Source of the DNA: Parapristionchus giblindavisi
Taxonomy: Eukaryota > Nematoda > Chromadorea > Rhabditida > Diplogasteridae
Direction of reading: 5' to 3'
Assembly (NCBI GenBank): GCA_943737045.1
Contig: CALSFV010000042.1
Span: forward strand, 440,001-504,000
Length of the DNA stretch: 64,000 nt
In this document: positions 1-23,200 of the stretch, in pieces
Numbering within the stretch: position 1 is the first letter of the stretch
Layout: every line of letters begins with the position of its first letter
The notes under the pieces: generated by a model
Database searches by the model: none
What the model saw: only the letters and a program-made list of their open reading frames with translations
Told to the model about the DNA's origin: nothing
Position numbers and translations under genes: made by a program

Positions 1-1128
1 CTCTCCCTCTTCTCTCCTTCTCCTTCTCTCCCTCTCCTTATTTCTCCCTCTCTCCAATTCCATCCTCGGCAATTCAGGGAACAATCTTCCTATAAAATCT
101 TCCACTCCCATTAATTCTGCGCCAAAACAAATTTTCATCAACTTTGGAAGCAATCTTCTACTGCTTATTCATCATTGCTTTTTCGAGTCTGCCTATGTCT
201 TTGTCTGCGCTCTCTCCATTTCCCATACTATTTCTCTGTTCTCTATCAACGAGGCCTGATCAAGAAAACAGTAGAAACTGCTCTAATAGGCCGCTTATCG
301 CTCTTCCTGAAATCAATATTATCGATCAATTTTCTGATCATTTGTTTAATAATACTTATATTCAATAAGAATATAATGAAAACACTGTGGCTTAGAAAGT
401 ACGATGAAATCCCTTATATTTTGTACATTATATCCCAGATATCTTACTAACATCCATAGATTCCCTCACTTCATCTCATTCCCTGTTATATAGAATGTGA
501 TGGAATAAAATATAAGAAAACATTTAGTGATCATTAAATCTGATCTCCGATGCCTCACGCAATGTATTAAATGTTTCTATCCAACTCCCATTGCTTCGCG
601 TCACCCATCACTGTTTCCTCCATTGTTATCAGCAGTTTTTTTGCAAACTTTCTCTGGCTCTCATCGATTTCATATTTGAAATTTTATCTCATTGTCTGCA
701 ACGATCAATTTGTACACTTCGATTTCTGTTACTTGATCTTTATCCCCTGAACCTTCTTATCCGTATCCATTGTCTCAGCCAGACAAACGTAACCTCACTC
801 AATGGATTCTTCGACGTGCAATGCTCTTTCGTTGTTAGACAACAGAGAAATAGTGTGTGCAATGAAGAGACCATTGAGTGAGGTAACGCTCCCTATAAGC
901 GTGGTGGAGGTTTTTTGTTGCAAACCCCTAGGCTTGTGACGTCACACTTGTCGGCAAACTAGCGGTCTGCCAATGTTCATGAATGCGAACTCCGATCTCG
1001 ATCAGACTCCGCCCCTATTAATTACTTTTTTTCGTTTCTTGCACAAGAGAAAATAACATTATTGATTAAAAAGAAAAGAACATACAGAAATAATGGAAAT
1101 ACTGTAATAAAAAATACTTTCTGCAGGC
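1..1128. other. Region upstream of the hydrolase gene
   Basis: No gene is supported here. The first 60 bases are a CT-rich tract. A family C palindromic element lies at about 786-896. The short open frames lack splice signals and have no recognisable product. A splice-acceptor-like CTGCAG ends at 1126, two bases before the first ATG of the hydrolase gene, so an upstream non-coding exon or a trans-spliced leader could join there. Confidence 0.6.
786..896. mobile_element. Family C palindrome, copy 1
   Basis: Reads CGTAACCTCACTCAATGG to its complement, ending GAGGTAACGCTCCC, with the family C centre AACAGAGAAATAGTGTG. The left terminus is eroded. Confidence 0.7.
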
Positions 1129-12298
<11,170 letters not shown>

Positions 12299-12499
12299 AT
12301 CACCAATCAATCGATAATTCGTGTATTGATCGATTCCATGAATGCCTCAATAATATCCCTACTAATATTATTTTGCCATTGTCCATATATTAACTAATTC
12401 CGGCTAGAGTTTGTACAGTTTTTGATGATACGATCATAATCAGTTGTTACCATTTCTTGTTTTCACATTGGCAGCCATATCGGCATCGCGCTCATTATT

Positions 12500-12612
12500 A
12501 CCGTACCCAGTTACCGTAACCAGTTTCCCAGTTACCGTACCCAATTACCGTACCCAATTACCGTACCCAATTACCGTAACTAATATCCCAAATACCGTAC
12601 CCACTGTGACCC
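12500..12612. repeat. ACCGTACCCA tandem repeat
   Basis: About eight imperfect copies of a 13-16 bp unit containing TTACCGTACCCA. TACCGTA also recurs singly through the introns of the window. Confidence 0.75.
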
Positions 12613-13189
12613 TGCCCTCTTATGCCCGGCTCAATATCAACTCCTATAGCTTACGTGCAGTTTCATCCTTCGGGTATTCCCATTAATTATTGATTGATTT
12701 ATTGATCTATCGATAAGTGGTTTTATTGTTCCGCAATTGCTCTCCGGTACACCCTCATTCCTATAGGTGAAAAGCGTTCGTCAGCGCCTTCTATGTCTTC
12801 GACAGAGAAACAAAAGAGGTAGAATGTGAATTTATTTATTTGTTTCTAAAAATAAACAAATAAAATTGTTGAGAACGCTGACGAGCGCTTCAGACCCCGC
12901 TCCCTTCCCCTCTACGAAAAGAATAGTTTCAATTGTAGATATCTTCTTGCGAACGCATCGATATTTCATACTTTCGAACATTTCTCTCGCGCAAGAAGAG
13001 AAATCGTTCGAAAATTCAATCGATACTACCACACATGTCTCTACACGGAGAATTAAGTTCGGTACAACCGCGAAATCTAGTCAACCCCTTAGATGTTATC
13101 CTATGTGTTTGAAAGATAAACGATATTCATGTATTGCTTATCGCTACACTCTATAAAATATTCAAATATATTGCCAAGATATTATATTC

Positions 13190-13430
13190 TCATGACGAAA
13201 AGGCAAACGACCTTGCCTAGCAAACGTGACCACCCGGGTTCGAATACCATGGCATGAAGACATTTTTGCCACATTTTTCTCTTCCTTTGAATTTTTTCTT
13301 CACAGGTTGTTCACGAAAATATTCATCGAAACGGATTTCCGTTCCTTTCCACTCCTAATCGAATTCGTATATCTCCTGTATTTGCTGTCGCACCTGTCAC
13401 GGGTGTATCAAATAAATAAATAAATAAATA
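13190..13430 (+). mobile_element. tRNA-derived SINE
   Basis: The left part has an A-box-like GCCTAGCAAACG and a good RNA polymerase III B box, GGGTTCGAATACC (13,237-13,249). The right end is CCTGTCACGGGTGTATC followed by AAATAAATAAATA. The same tail recurs at 28,563. Most likely a nematode SINE; no terminal inverted repeats. Confidence 0.65.
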
Positions 13431-13916
13431 TCACTCATTACGGCTCCTCCCCATCTATCTTTCGCCTTTCAGACTCCCTCCCCTCCTCTTTCTCCTCTCT
13501 CTTTCTCCATCTACATCTATCTCTCGAATTGTCTTGGTTAGGTCATCTGCAATGTAGCAGAGACCAGGCAAATGAGAGAGCGTGCAGACACAACGACGGT
13601 TAGAGAGAACGAGAGAGCACGCGAAAGGGAGAGGGCACAGAGAGCGCGGGAACATGGGCGAGAGAGTGTGCGAAAGTGAGAGAGATCGCGCGAATTCCGA
13701 TCATGTTGTTGCTTCATTTGCTCTTTTCTGATGTGTTCTCTCTAAAAGAAAACACAGCTTCCATTTTACAGTAATTTAGACTTCCTTCATCTGACCTACC
13801 GCTGACAGTCTGCTCCATCGAACTTGCGCAGATTGAGAGTGGAAGCGTCGTTATCGGAACGAATAAATCATTCGTCCCGTTCCAACAACATTTAAACTGG
13901 ATAATCAACTGTAAAT

Positions 13917-16900
13917 ATGGCTGCCAACTATGGCGGTGGAAACAATCGTGAGTGCTCTTCTATACATTGACATTTCTATGTATTTTTAATTAGTACGTTA
14001 TCTCTAACAACAATGCCCGTCTTTCGTTTCTAATTGTGCACAGCGTTCTCATGACTTTCAAAGCAAGAACGACCGCTCAACATACAAACTCTCTCGAATA
14101 CAATGGTCTCTCCTTTGTCTTGCTTTGGAAGAAAAATGGCTTGGACCAGAATACTGTGTGTGTGTTCCTTGATTGTGTGGGAGCTGCTCTTTAAAACACT
14201 ATTTATATGTATTTAAAATGTAATTTTTTCGTCTCAAACCGGTACAATGAAACAGCACAAGCATTATCTATCTTTGATATCATCATGAAGCTTCTAATCA
14301 ATCATACTCAAATCAGCATTGCAGCATTTCCGACCGATTACGCCCAGTACAGAGATGTAACGGACCTGAAAAAGGAACCGGAGGTAGTTTTTAACAGTAG
14401 CTTGACTCAATAATTTATGTCAGAAATGTAATTTCAATAATTTGGGAGTATAATTGCAACAGAACACTTGTTGGATATAATTATACGCTGAAAGCCATAA
14501 ATTATCCATAGCTTTCATTCATAATAAAGTGAAATGGTCTTCGATCTTTAATCTTTAATCTTTGAACTCTATATCAGGAGTTCCCGGAACGATCATCAAG
14601 TCGTGTGAGCATCGGCGGCGTCACATCGACCTACAATTCGGTAATAATAATTTAATTAGTTTAGAAGAAACACGGTACATAATAAGTAAATAATTAAAGT
14701 AGTTTGATAATGAACATACAATAAAACTTATCGCTCTGAGGTTTCAATACTAATGATTAGGATGAAATGTAGAACTAACATTTCGATCCTAAACTCCCAC
14801 TAGCCATCAAAGATCACAGATAAAAACAATAACTTTTGCAGCCAGCTGGATCTCGAGCTCCGTCACAGTCGCCAACTCCATGGGGCCGTAAGTATTACAT
14901 CTATAGAAAGTGATCAAAGCTCAACGAGACAGTAATAAAAACATAAAAACATGTAGCATTGCATATATGGTAGTCGATGAGATTACTTTAATCTCACCAA
15001 TAGAGACATTATGCCATTGCCTCCGCTAATCCTCACCCTCCCGACTCGCCCCTAATCAATCTGCCACAGAGTCAACTCCGTCCTGGACTATAACCATAGT
15101 AACCGGAGCAATCCACGACGCCTCTATTTCCTATTATCTTTAGCCTTTGCCTCGCTATCTTTCCGTTTGCGCATTGCTCAATAGTTCTTCTGCGAATAGC
15201 TGATCTTTCAGATTATTTGAACATTCATCCCGACTTTCAATTAAAATAATTTATTATTATTTATTATTTATTTATTTATTTAATCCGTCCCTTCGTCCCT
15301 AAGTTCAAGCCGCACGAAGTCCTGCGGGACATGGGAGTATGATGGGGGTATATTTAGCTAGGGCATCGTGTGGTTCTTTCTGTCTTTTACTACTGGGCCG
15401 GAGCCGTAAACTATATCCCGGCCGGCGAGGTTTTTGTTAATGCATTAAATTGAATTTCCCTTTATTTTTGAAATTTACCCGTTGCGATTTCTATGTCATT
15501 CGAACGTCAAGCACTAGGTTTCATCCTGATATCATGATTAATGCTGTCTTGGTTGCGGGTTTTGTGCTGCATGCTGCATAGTCGACTTCGCAAATCGTGT
15601 CTTTTCGATGAATATTTCCGCAATTTTCGAAATGTACCCATTACGGTTTTTACATTACTCGATGCTCCAGACTCTAGGCTTCCTTATGATGATACGTTTG
15701 AAGCTGTATTGAATGCCGCGCGCGTGCAGCACGCTGCAAAACTTAGCCTACTTCCTTTTTTTCACAAAAATATTGGTTTTCGATCGATGTTTCTGCGAGA
15801 TTTCGAATGTCCTCCATTATGATTAATATATTATTCGAAGTATCAGAGACTAAGCTTCCTCCTAGTACTACGATTATCATTTTATTGACTGCCACACGCC
15901 CACAGCATGCTGCAAAACTTAGTCGCATTTTTCGTCTGAATCGTTTCTTTTCGATGAATATTTCAGCAATTTTCGAAATGTACCCAACACGATTCATACA
16001 TTGTTCGATTCACCAGACCCTATGCTTTATCATGATCATGCGTTTCATGCTCTATTGCATGCCGCGCGCCTGCAGCATGCTGCAAAACTTAGTCGACTTC
16101 GCATTTTTCGCCTGAATCGTTTCTTTTCGATGAATATTTCCGCAATTTTCGAAATGTACCCATTACGGTTTCTACATCACTCGATTCGCCAGACACTAGG
16201 CCTCCTCTTCATGATATGTTTCATGTTCTATTGAATGCCGCGCGCGTGCAGCAAGCTGCATAAATTAGTTTAGGGTGATTTCTCTATAAATAAAGAATTG
16301 ATTTAATGAATAAAGTGTCATGCCGTTTTATGATCATCTGCACAATATTGTAGCATTATAAAAAACATAAAAATGCAACTAAATATTAAATTATTTGATT
16401 TTTTATATTATAAATATATGTGTTCGACCCAGCGTATGACACAACTACAAGGGTACATACGGTAATTTTCTTAACATTAGCGAATATAAATTAAGCACAG
16501 TTTTCTATTCCTATTTTTTATTTTCGTGTTTTTTTCTTATTTCGCATTGGAATCGGCACCATCGATTACGTTGAAAATGATAAAAATATAATTTTACTGT
16601 ACTTTCGAAACTACCACAATGCGGTCCCTAGGTATATTTTGCTGAATTTTGCCTGTCCTACACTTTCGGTTTTAAAATTGGTGCTTAAAATGTTTACTTA
16701 AAATTGGTCAAATCGTTGTATTATTTGCAGCACTCAAATCGGCTCTGAAGAACTCTCGATCGTTCAGCTTCCGCGACTCTCCGGTAATCGAATCTATCAA
16801 TTTCTGGATTACACAAATTTAATCGAATTCAATAGGAAATTACATGGCAATATTACTGGTCATGCTTAATATCCATATCATATGTGAGCCTGATCAAGAT

Positions 16901-19167
16901 TAATCGATTGATCGATTAGTTGATATATTGATTGATTAATTGATTGATCGATTAGTTGATATATTGATTGATTGATTGACTGATTACTCTGATCAGACTC
17001 TGTAACTTTCTAGGGGGCAGCTAGGTGCTTATGTCTTAAACATTGAGCACACATTTCTTGTTATAATTCGATTTTGTCTTCAAAAAGATGGTCCTCTTGC
17101 ATAGGTCGAAGGTTATCGGTTTTCAAAATCCGGTCAGGTGTTTCGATTTTTCTGAAATTTTGGCTCGAAATCCGGTCAGGCTTGGTACTTTGCAACATAC
17201 TTTTCGACCTATGTTAATTTGTTACTCTGATCAGACTCTGTAACTTTCTATGGGGCAACTAGTTGCTTATGTCTTAATCATTGAGCACAAAATTCTTGTT
17301 ATAATTCAGTTTTCCCTTCAAAAAGATGGTCCTCCTACATTTTCGGCACCCTCACCATGTTATTTTTATATAGTGGGTCGATTTCGTAAAATCGTTATTT
17401 TTAGGTAAAAAGGACCCTTATATAGTGGGTAGATGCGGAAAATGAGCCATATAGTATAGTGGGTCAATCCTGACCTTGTGAGGGTATGCAAATGTATGAT
17501 GGTCCTCTTGCAGTGCTCCAGTCGCGGTCGTCGCAGTCGTTCCAACTCGAACCGCCCGCCCTCTCCCAAACCGCAGCGACCGACCTTCTTCAATCGCAAA
17601 TCAACAGCCGCCGCGTCCACCTCAGCGCCCGCGTCCACTCCGGCACCGGTCAAATTCAGCCCGATGAACCGAGAATCCGGCTCCGACTCTTCCGATGATG
17701 CCGAGCCGGTTATCGTTCCCGCTAAACCCGCAGCTACTGCTACAGCTCCTGCTGTTGAGAAGAAGCCTCTGTACAAGTTCCCGTCGTTGTCGTCATCGGA
17801 ATCTGACGAAGAGACGCCAGCCAAAGTGAAGACTCCTCCCAAGAAGAAAGTGACGCCCGTTCGAGCTCCGGCGGTGCTTGATTCTTCTTCGGACTCGGAA
17901 CCGGAACCAGCTCCGGCACCGGTACCGGCACCCGAACCCGGCCCTTCCACCGCCGAGCCACCGGCTCCGGTTGTGGAGGTGCAGAAGCAGATCGATATCA
18001 TCAGCATTGATGATGATGATGGAGAGATTATCTTCGACGGAACTACGAAGAGTGTGAGTGAATCTTGTTTTGAGTTCAAACTACAGTATGAGCGATCAAA
18101 CTACAACATTTTATTGATTTATTGATTGATTGATTGCAGACCGCTGAGAGATTGATAGATTTGACAAAGGAGAAGAGGACTAGGGATTTGGAGGATGAGA
18201 TTACGATAGAAGAGGTATTGATTGATTTTATGTGTCATCTGATCTTTGATCTTTGATTTTTGCTCTGATCTCTGCTTTGCCTGTTCAGTCGCAGTCTACA
18301 GTACTATTACAATTCTGGAATATGATCTTTGAACTTGCAGACCACATATTCATCGGTGTCCGCAGCTTATAGCCCTCCTGCAAGTGGATCATCCGAGTCT
18401 GATGCGCAATTACGATCGGGTTCTCCGGTATGGTTTTAAAAGATTGAGAAAAATATTTTTGTCAATTTTTTTCGCCGAGTGACAAGACAAAAATCTCAGC
18501 ATGTTATTTGTCTTGGAGAGATAGTGTGGCAAGAGTTTTCATATCCTTTTTTAAATGATAATCAAACGATGCGAGTCAAATCATACAGTATTAAACGATT
18601 GGCATTTCAGAGTCGTCGTCGCAGGAGCCGCAGGGATCGCTGGGAGAAGAGTAGAATGAGCACGGAGACTCGAGAGGAGGTATCGTTTAGTACAACGTAC
18701 AATGAAAACAAGAGATTTCAATAGTGTCAGTATCAATTCCTCCCACACAATCGCCGTTTATGTTGATGCAAACATTCCATTATTCAGTCAATGTCCATCG
18801 AGGTCCTTGATGTCGACGACCAATCAGCATCGCCAGATATAGCACCTGAACCGGTACCGATAGTACCGGAACCAGAACCGATAACACCTGAACCGGAACC
18901 GATGATACCGGAAGCAGAACCGATAGTACCGGAACCGACAACTTCTCATGCAATAGATGATGCTCCATCTGCAGTGGTTCGTGATTTTGTAAAAATTGTG
19001 AATTTCCGCAAATTTTCATTTTTGCAGCATGAAAAAATCTCGAAAATCATGTAGTTGTACTGCATGTCCCTAATTAGCACAATTCAACAAAATCCTTTTG
19101 TTACATCTTTTCGATTCGTTCGTTTTAGTCTTTGTGTTGTGTTACGTTTTTTTCGAAAACGCGTAAA

Positions 19168-19214
<47 letters not shown>

Positions 19215-20226
19215 CAGACGTCCAGTGAAGCTTCAGAAACCACGGTGGATATTCAACGAGACTCTGCATCTCCTGAATTGATAGAGGTCGAGCCTTCTCA
19301 ACCGAGTACTTCTGAGTCATCGAAGCCTAAGAGTGCTAGGAGCAGGAAGAAGGTATGCTTATCTTTTTTTTTCTCTCTCTCTACCCTACAAGCTAGTATT
19401 TATCTGTTTTTTCTCAAATGTCTTCGCATCTTATTGATGTATGATAAATTAAATTTAAAAAAAAATCTTCTGTTCAAAAGTTACGTAAAGGAAGCGGATA
19501 ATGATCTCCTCGTTATACACACTCTCTCGCATTCGTTTCATTTCATTTCCTTTCTTTTCGTGACTTTGAACACTTTATTCCAAGATTTTATACATAACAG
19601 GACATGAGGGGATCGCTGGGAATGAGGGGAACACTGTGTCCACTTACAGTCATGCCCTTTTGCCATTTCAGATCCGCACTGAAGCTGAACGCCTAGGCGA
19701 CGAGTTGCTGGAGCGAAATCGAAATTCTGGCAGAAAATTCAAAATGGACGAGTACAAGATGCGAAATGCAACACGGGTTTGTATTCTTTTTTATTCCCCA
19801 AAAATTGCGGATCTGACTTCGAATAAGGAGAATTATGAATGTTTTTTCAGAAGACACCATCAAAAATCCGTGAAACGTCCGCTGGCGATTCTGGATCACT
19901 CGATAAAGAGGTTGGAGATCTGACTCTACATGAAGCTCCGGAGCCTATGGTCGAACAAGATCCTGTCGTCCGACAGAAGGAGCCTGAGCCTCTTAGAGCT
20001 CATAATAGAACTGAGGAAGCACCAGAGCCCACAGGCAACAAGAAGAGGAATAGGAAGAAAAAGGTTAACTTTATTGACTATTTTTTCCTAAACGCTTCTA
20101 GACGAGATAGATTCTCAAAGCGTTTCGGCGAAATGCAATGTTAGTTTCACGATCGCCAAATACGTTTGTATCCCAACATGTTACTAAAAAACTCGACGAA
20201 ACAATGAAGTAATAAATAAAAATAAT

Positions 20227-20258
<32 letters not shown>

Positions 20259-23200
20259 GTATAATTAATATTATTTCAGACGGAAGCCGAACGATTGGCC
20301 GAAGAGTTGCTAGAAAGAAATCGCAATTCTGGCAGTAAATTCAAAATGGACGATTACGAGATGCAAAATGCGATTCAGGTTTGTTGTAGTAGATCATTCT
20401 GTCCCTCACATGTTATGTCTGCTGTATTTGTGCCGGGATTGAGAAATCATTAAACTCATTGCTCTGGCAACGCTCTCTCGTTTTCGTTGTCTACGAGCGA
20501 GTATTGCCAGAGCGGAGAGTAAAGTTAACTCGTGTTGTGCATTTAGAAGCTAGTTCCATATCGATTTTGGATATTTTCAGATGATGAAGAAATCAGCTGA
20601 AAATGATCCAGTCCAGGGAAGTTCTGAATCCCCAAATGAGGACGAAGGCTCTCCACGCAAAGCATTAGCATCATCCCCGGTATCTAGAAGGCGTCGTGAG
20701 GTGTCAACCGAAAAGCATGATGTGAAAAATGTGGAGAGAAATGTGAACATGAAGACTAAGAAGATGGAATCCGTGATATCAGAGCCGGCAATTGCCGAGA
20801 AATTCATTGGCAGCAAGTCCAAGAGGAAGAAGAAGGTACGAATGTATTTATTTTGATTAATTTACATTAAATATTTTATTATACTTCAGTAAACTAAAAG
20901 TTTATTTAGAAAAATGCAACATTATAGTTACCCTATGAGAAGGTCATAGTATTTTCAGACGGAAGCTGAACGCTTGGCTGATGAACTCATCGAGAGAAAT
21001 CGTAATTCTGGCATCAAATTCAAAATGGACATTGACGAAATGCTACTAACGACTAAGGTATCAAACTTAAAATACGGCGTTTTGCCGTAATCAGAGATCG
21101 CCGAAATAGTATGCTAAAAGAAGAGACTCGATTCAATTTATCATACCAGACAGCAATGCTCAGATGTGGATGGGTCGGCGGTATTCATCGTGACTTGCAT
21201 TTGAGACTGTCAGGGACTAAATGCTTTTCAGAAGGATCAATCCGAAGATGTACAACCGTCAGTAGCGAGTTATTCATCAAGTGGATCAAACGATACTGAA
21301 GCCCTGCTTGAGTGTGAACTTCTCGAGAGCGAGTCTGCCAAAACGCCTAGATCAAGAAGGACGAAGAAGGTAGTGCACATTTTCTCATTCACAGCAGCTA
21401 CTCGATGTTAGGTACATAGGTCGAAACGTAGGTTACAAAATACGAAGCCTGATCGCATTTTGAGCCGAAAATTCCCGAAAAAAAGAAAAACCTGACCGCA
21501 TTTTCAAAATGTGTAGCCCAGCTATTCGACCCATGGTTAGGTAGTATTTTATTAACAATCCATTTACTTTCAAGGCGAGGACCGAGGCGCGACGGCTGGC
21601 AAAAATCAAGAGCAAGTTGGAGAAGGCAGTTGAGGTGTGTTTAGGAATAGAAAAAAAACATTGAGAAAAAAAGGAACATTTCTCCATCTCTCCATCGCTA
21701 TTGGGAGATAAGTGAAATGAAGAGAAATGTGATGAAACGGAGTTGAGAGAGAGAGCACGCAAAAGTGAGAGAGCCCTGACGCTGAGAGCACACTATGGTG
21801 CGCCATACCGTAATTTTTCAGTGAGTGATCCTCCTGAGTTGAAGAAACGTTGTGTGATTGTTTTTTTTGTTGTAAAGCATCATCCTGTATAGCATACGTG
21901 GGCGGGCATTGCCGCTGGAAATGAAAATCGGGGGTCGCAAGAAAAAATCGGGGGGTTTTAAGCAAAAAATGGAGCATTTATACGCCATTTTGAGTGTTTT
22001 TTTGGAAAATCGGGGGGTCGGGTGCCAAAAATCGGGTGTGTATTGCCGCTAGCGGCAGTGGTGCCCACGTATGCTGTATAGAAGTAAACTATGATTTTCA
22101 GGAGGCTCCTGCTTCTGAGCCATACCTGGTTCAAATCGATGATGATGACGATGCGCACTCCGTAGAACTCGTTGAGCCTCCATTCGAATCTGAAATTTCC
22201 AAGGATAAGGTTGGGACTATTTTTATGTTATCTAGAATTTCGTTCTTCCTCTATTTCTCTTGTTTCATTGCGGTATTCATATTTCAAATTCAGCCGTCCC
22301 TTTCCATCGCGGAAACAGTAGAAGCATCACCGGAAGCCCCGGTTTCGTACCCGCCCCCGGAGTTTCCTGAGACACACCACGATGCGTTCATGAATGACGA
22401 GCCAGCGTGCGGTGATCGCCGCCTACACACTCGTGCAACCAACCATAGGCAGAGCGGAAGGACTAGAAAGGTGCTGCCGATTATTTCCTATCTTATCTTA
22501 TCTTATCTTATTCTTTATTCCATCGTTTTATATGTGACATTAAAACGAATAACAAAGGGGTTGATGGATGTCCGTTTTTTTTCATATTTCGATACATACT
22601 ATACAACGATTGCATTCTTAATTTACTCCACTTTTTTGCGTGTTGTTCAAAATATGAATTTCTAGACCCAGTTGTCCATTTTTATACAGTTTTTTTGTTA
22701 TAATTTTGGAGCTTAAATTAAACTCGAGTTCAACCGGCCTTACCTGACCCTTTTGCATCATCTAATTCCAGAATGTTTCTGTGCTCGAAGAACCTCCAGT
22801 AGCCATATCGGAACCGGATCCGACTCTCTATGCCGAATCGGATTCCGAATCCGGTGTCGGGACATCTCCGAAAGAGGCTCCGGTTGAGATCAAGGACGCG
22901 AAGAAACGCAGAGGAAGAGCAAAGAGCAAAGATCAAAGATCAATCAGCGAAAGATCAAAGAAGATTGAGCCTTCTTCGAAGAATAAAAGCGAGGAATCGA
23001 TTAAGCCTCCTGCCTTGAAAGCATCACCATTGAGAAACCGAGTATGTTCCTCCATCATTATTATCATTCTTATGCTCATTCTTTATTCCATCATATCATA
23101 CATATCGGAAAAAACAATTTTTCCGAGATTCTCCCTTTACCAAATTGTTGGCCTTGTTGACCCTTGAATCCTGCATATTTCCATTTTAATATCTCTACTG

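Larger units (their letters stand above)
12299..13916. other. Intergenic region between hydrolase and acidic repeat gene
   Basis: No coding gene seen. It holds a degenerate tandem of ACCGTACCCA/ATTACCGTA (about 12,500-12,612), a tRNA-derived SINE (13,190-13,430), and a purine-rich GAGAGAGC tract (13,560-13,690) that may belong to the promoter side of the downstream gene. Confidence 0.6.

Noticed and set aside
17366..18079. 237-codon frame on the minus strand
   Set aside because: It is the mirror of exon 6 of the acidic gene, kept open by Ser/Glu/Asp/Pro codon bias. The plus strand has splice sites and frame continuity.
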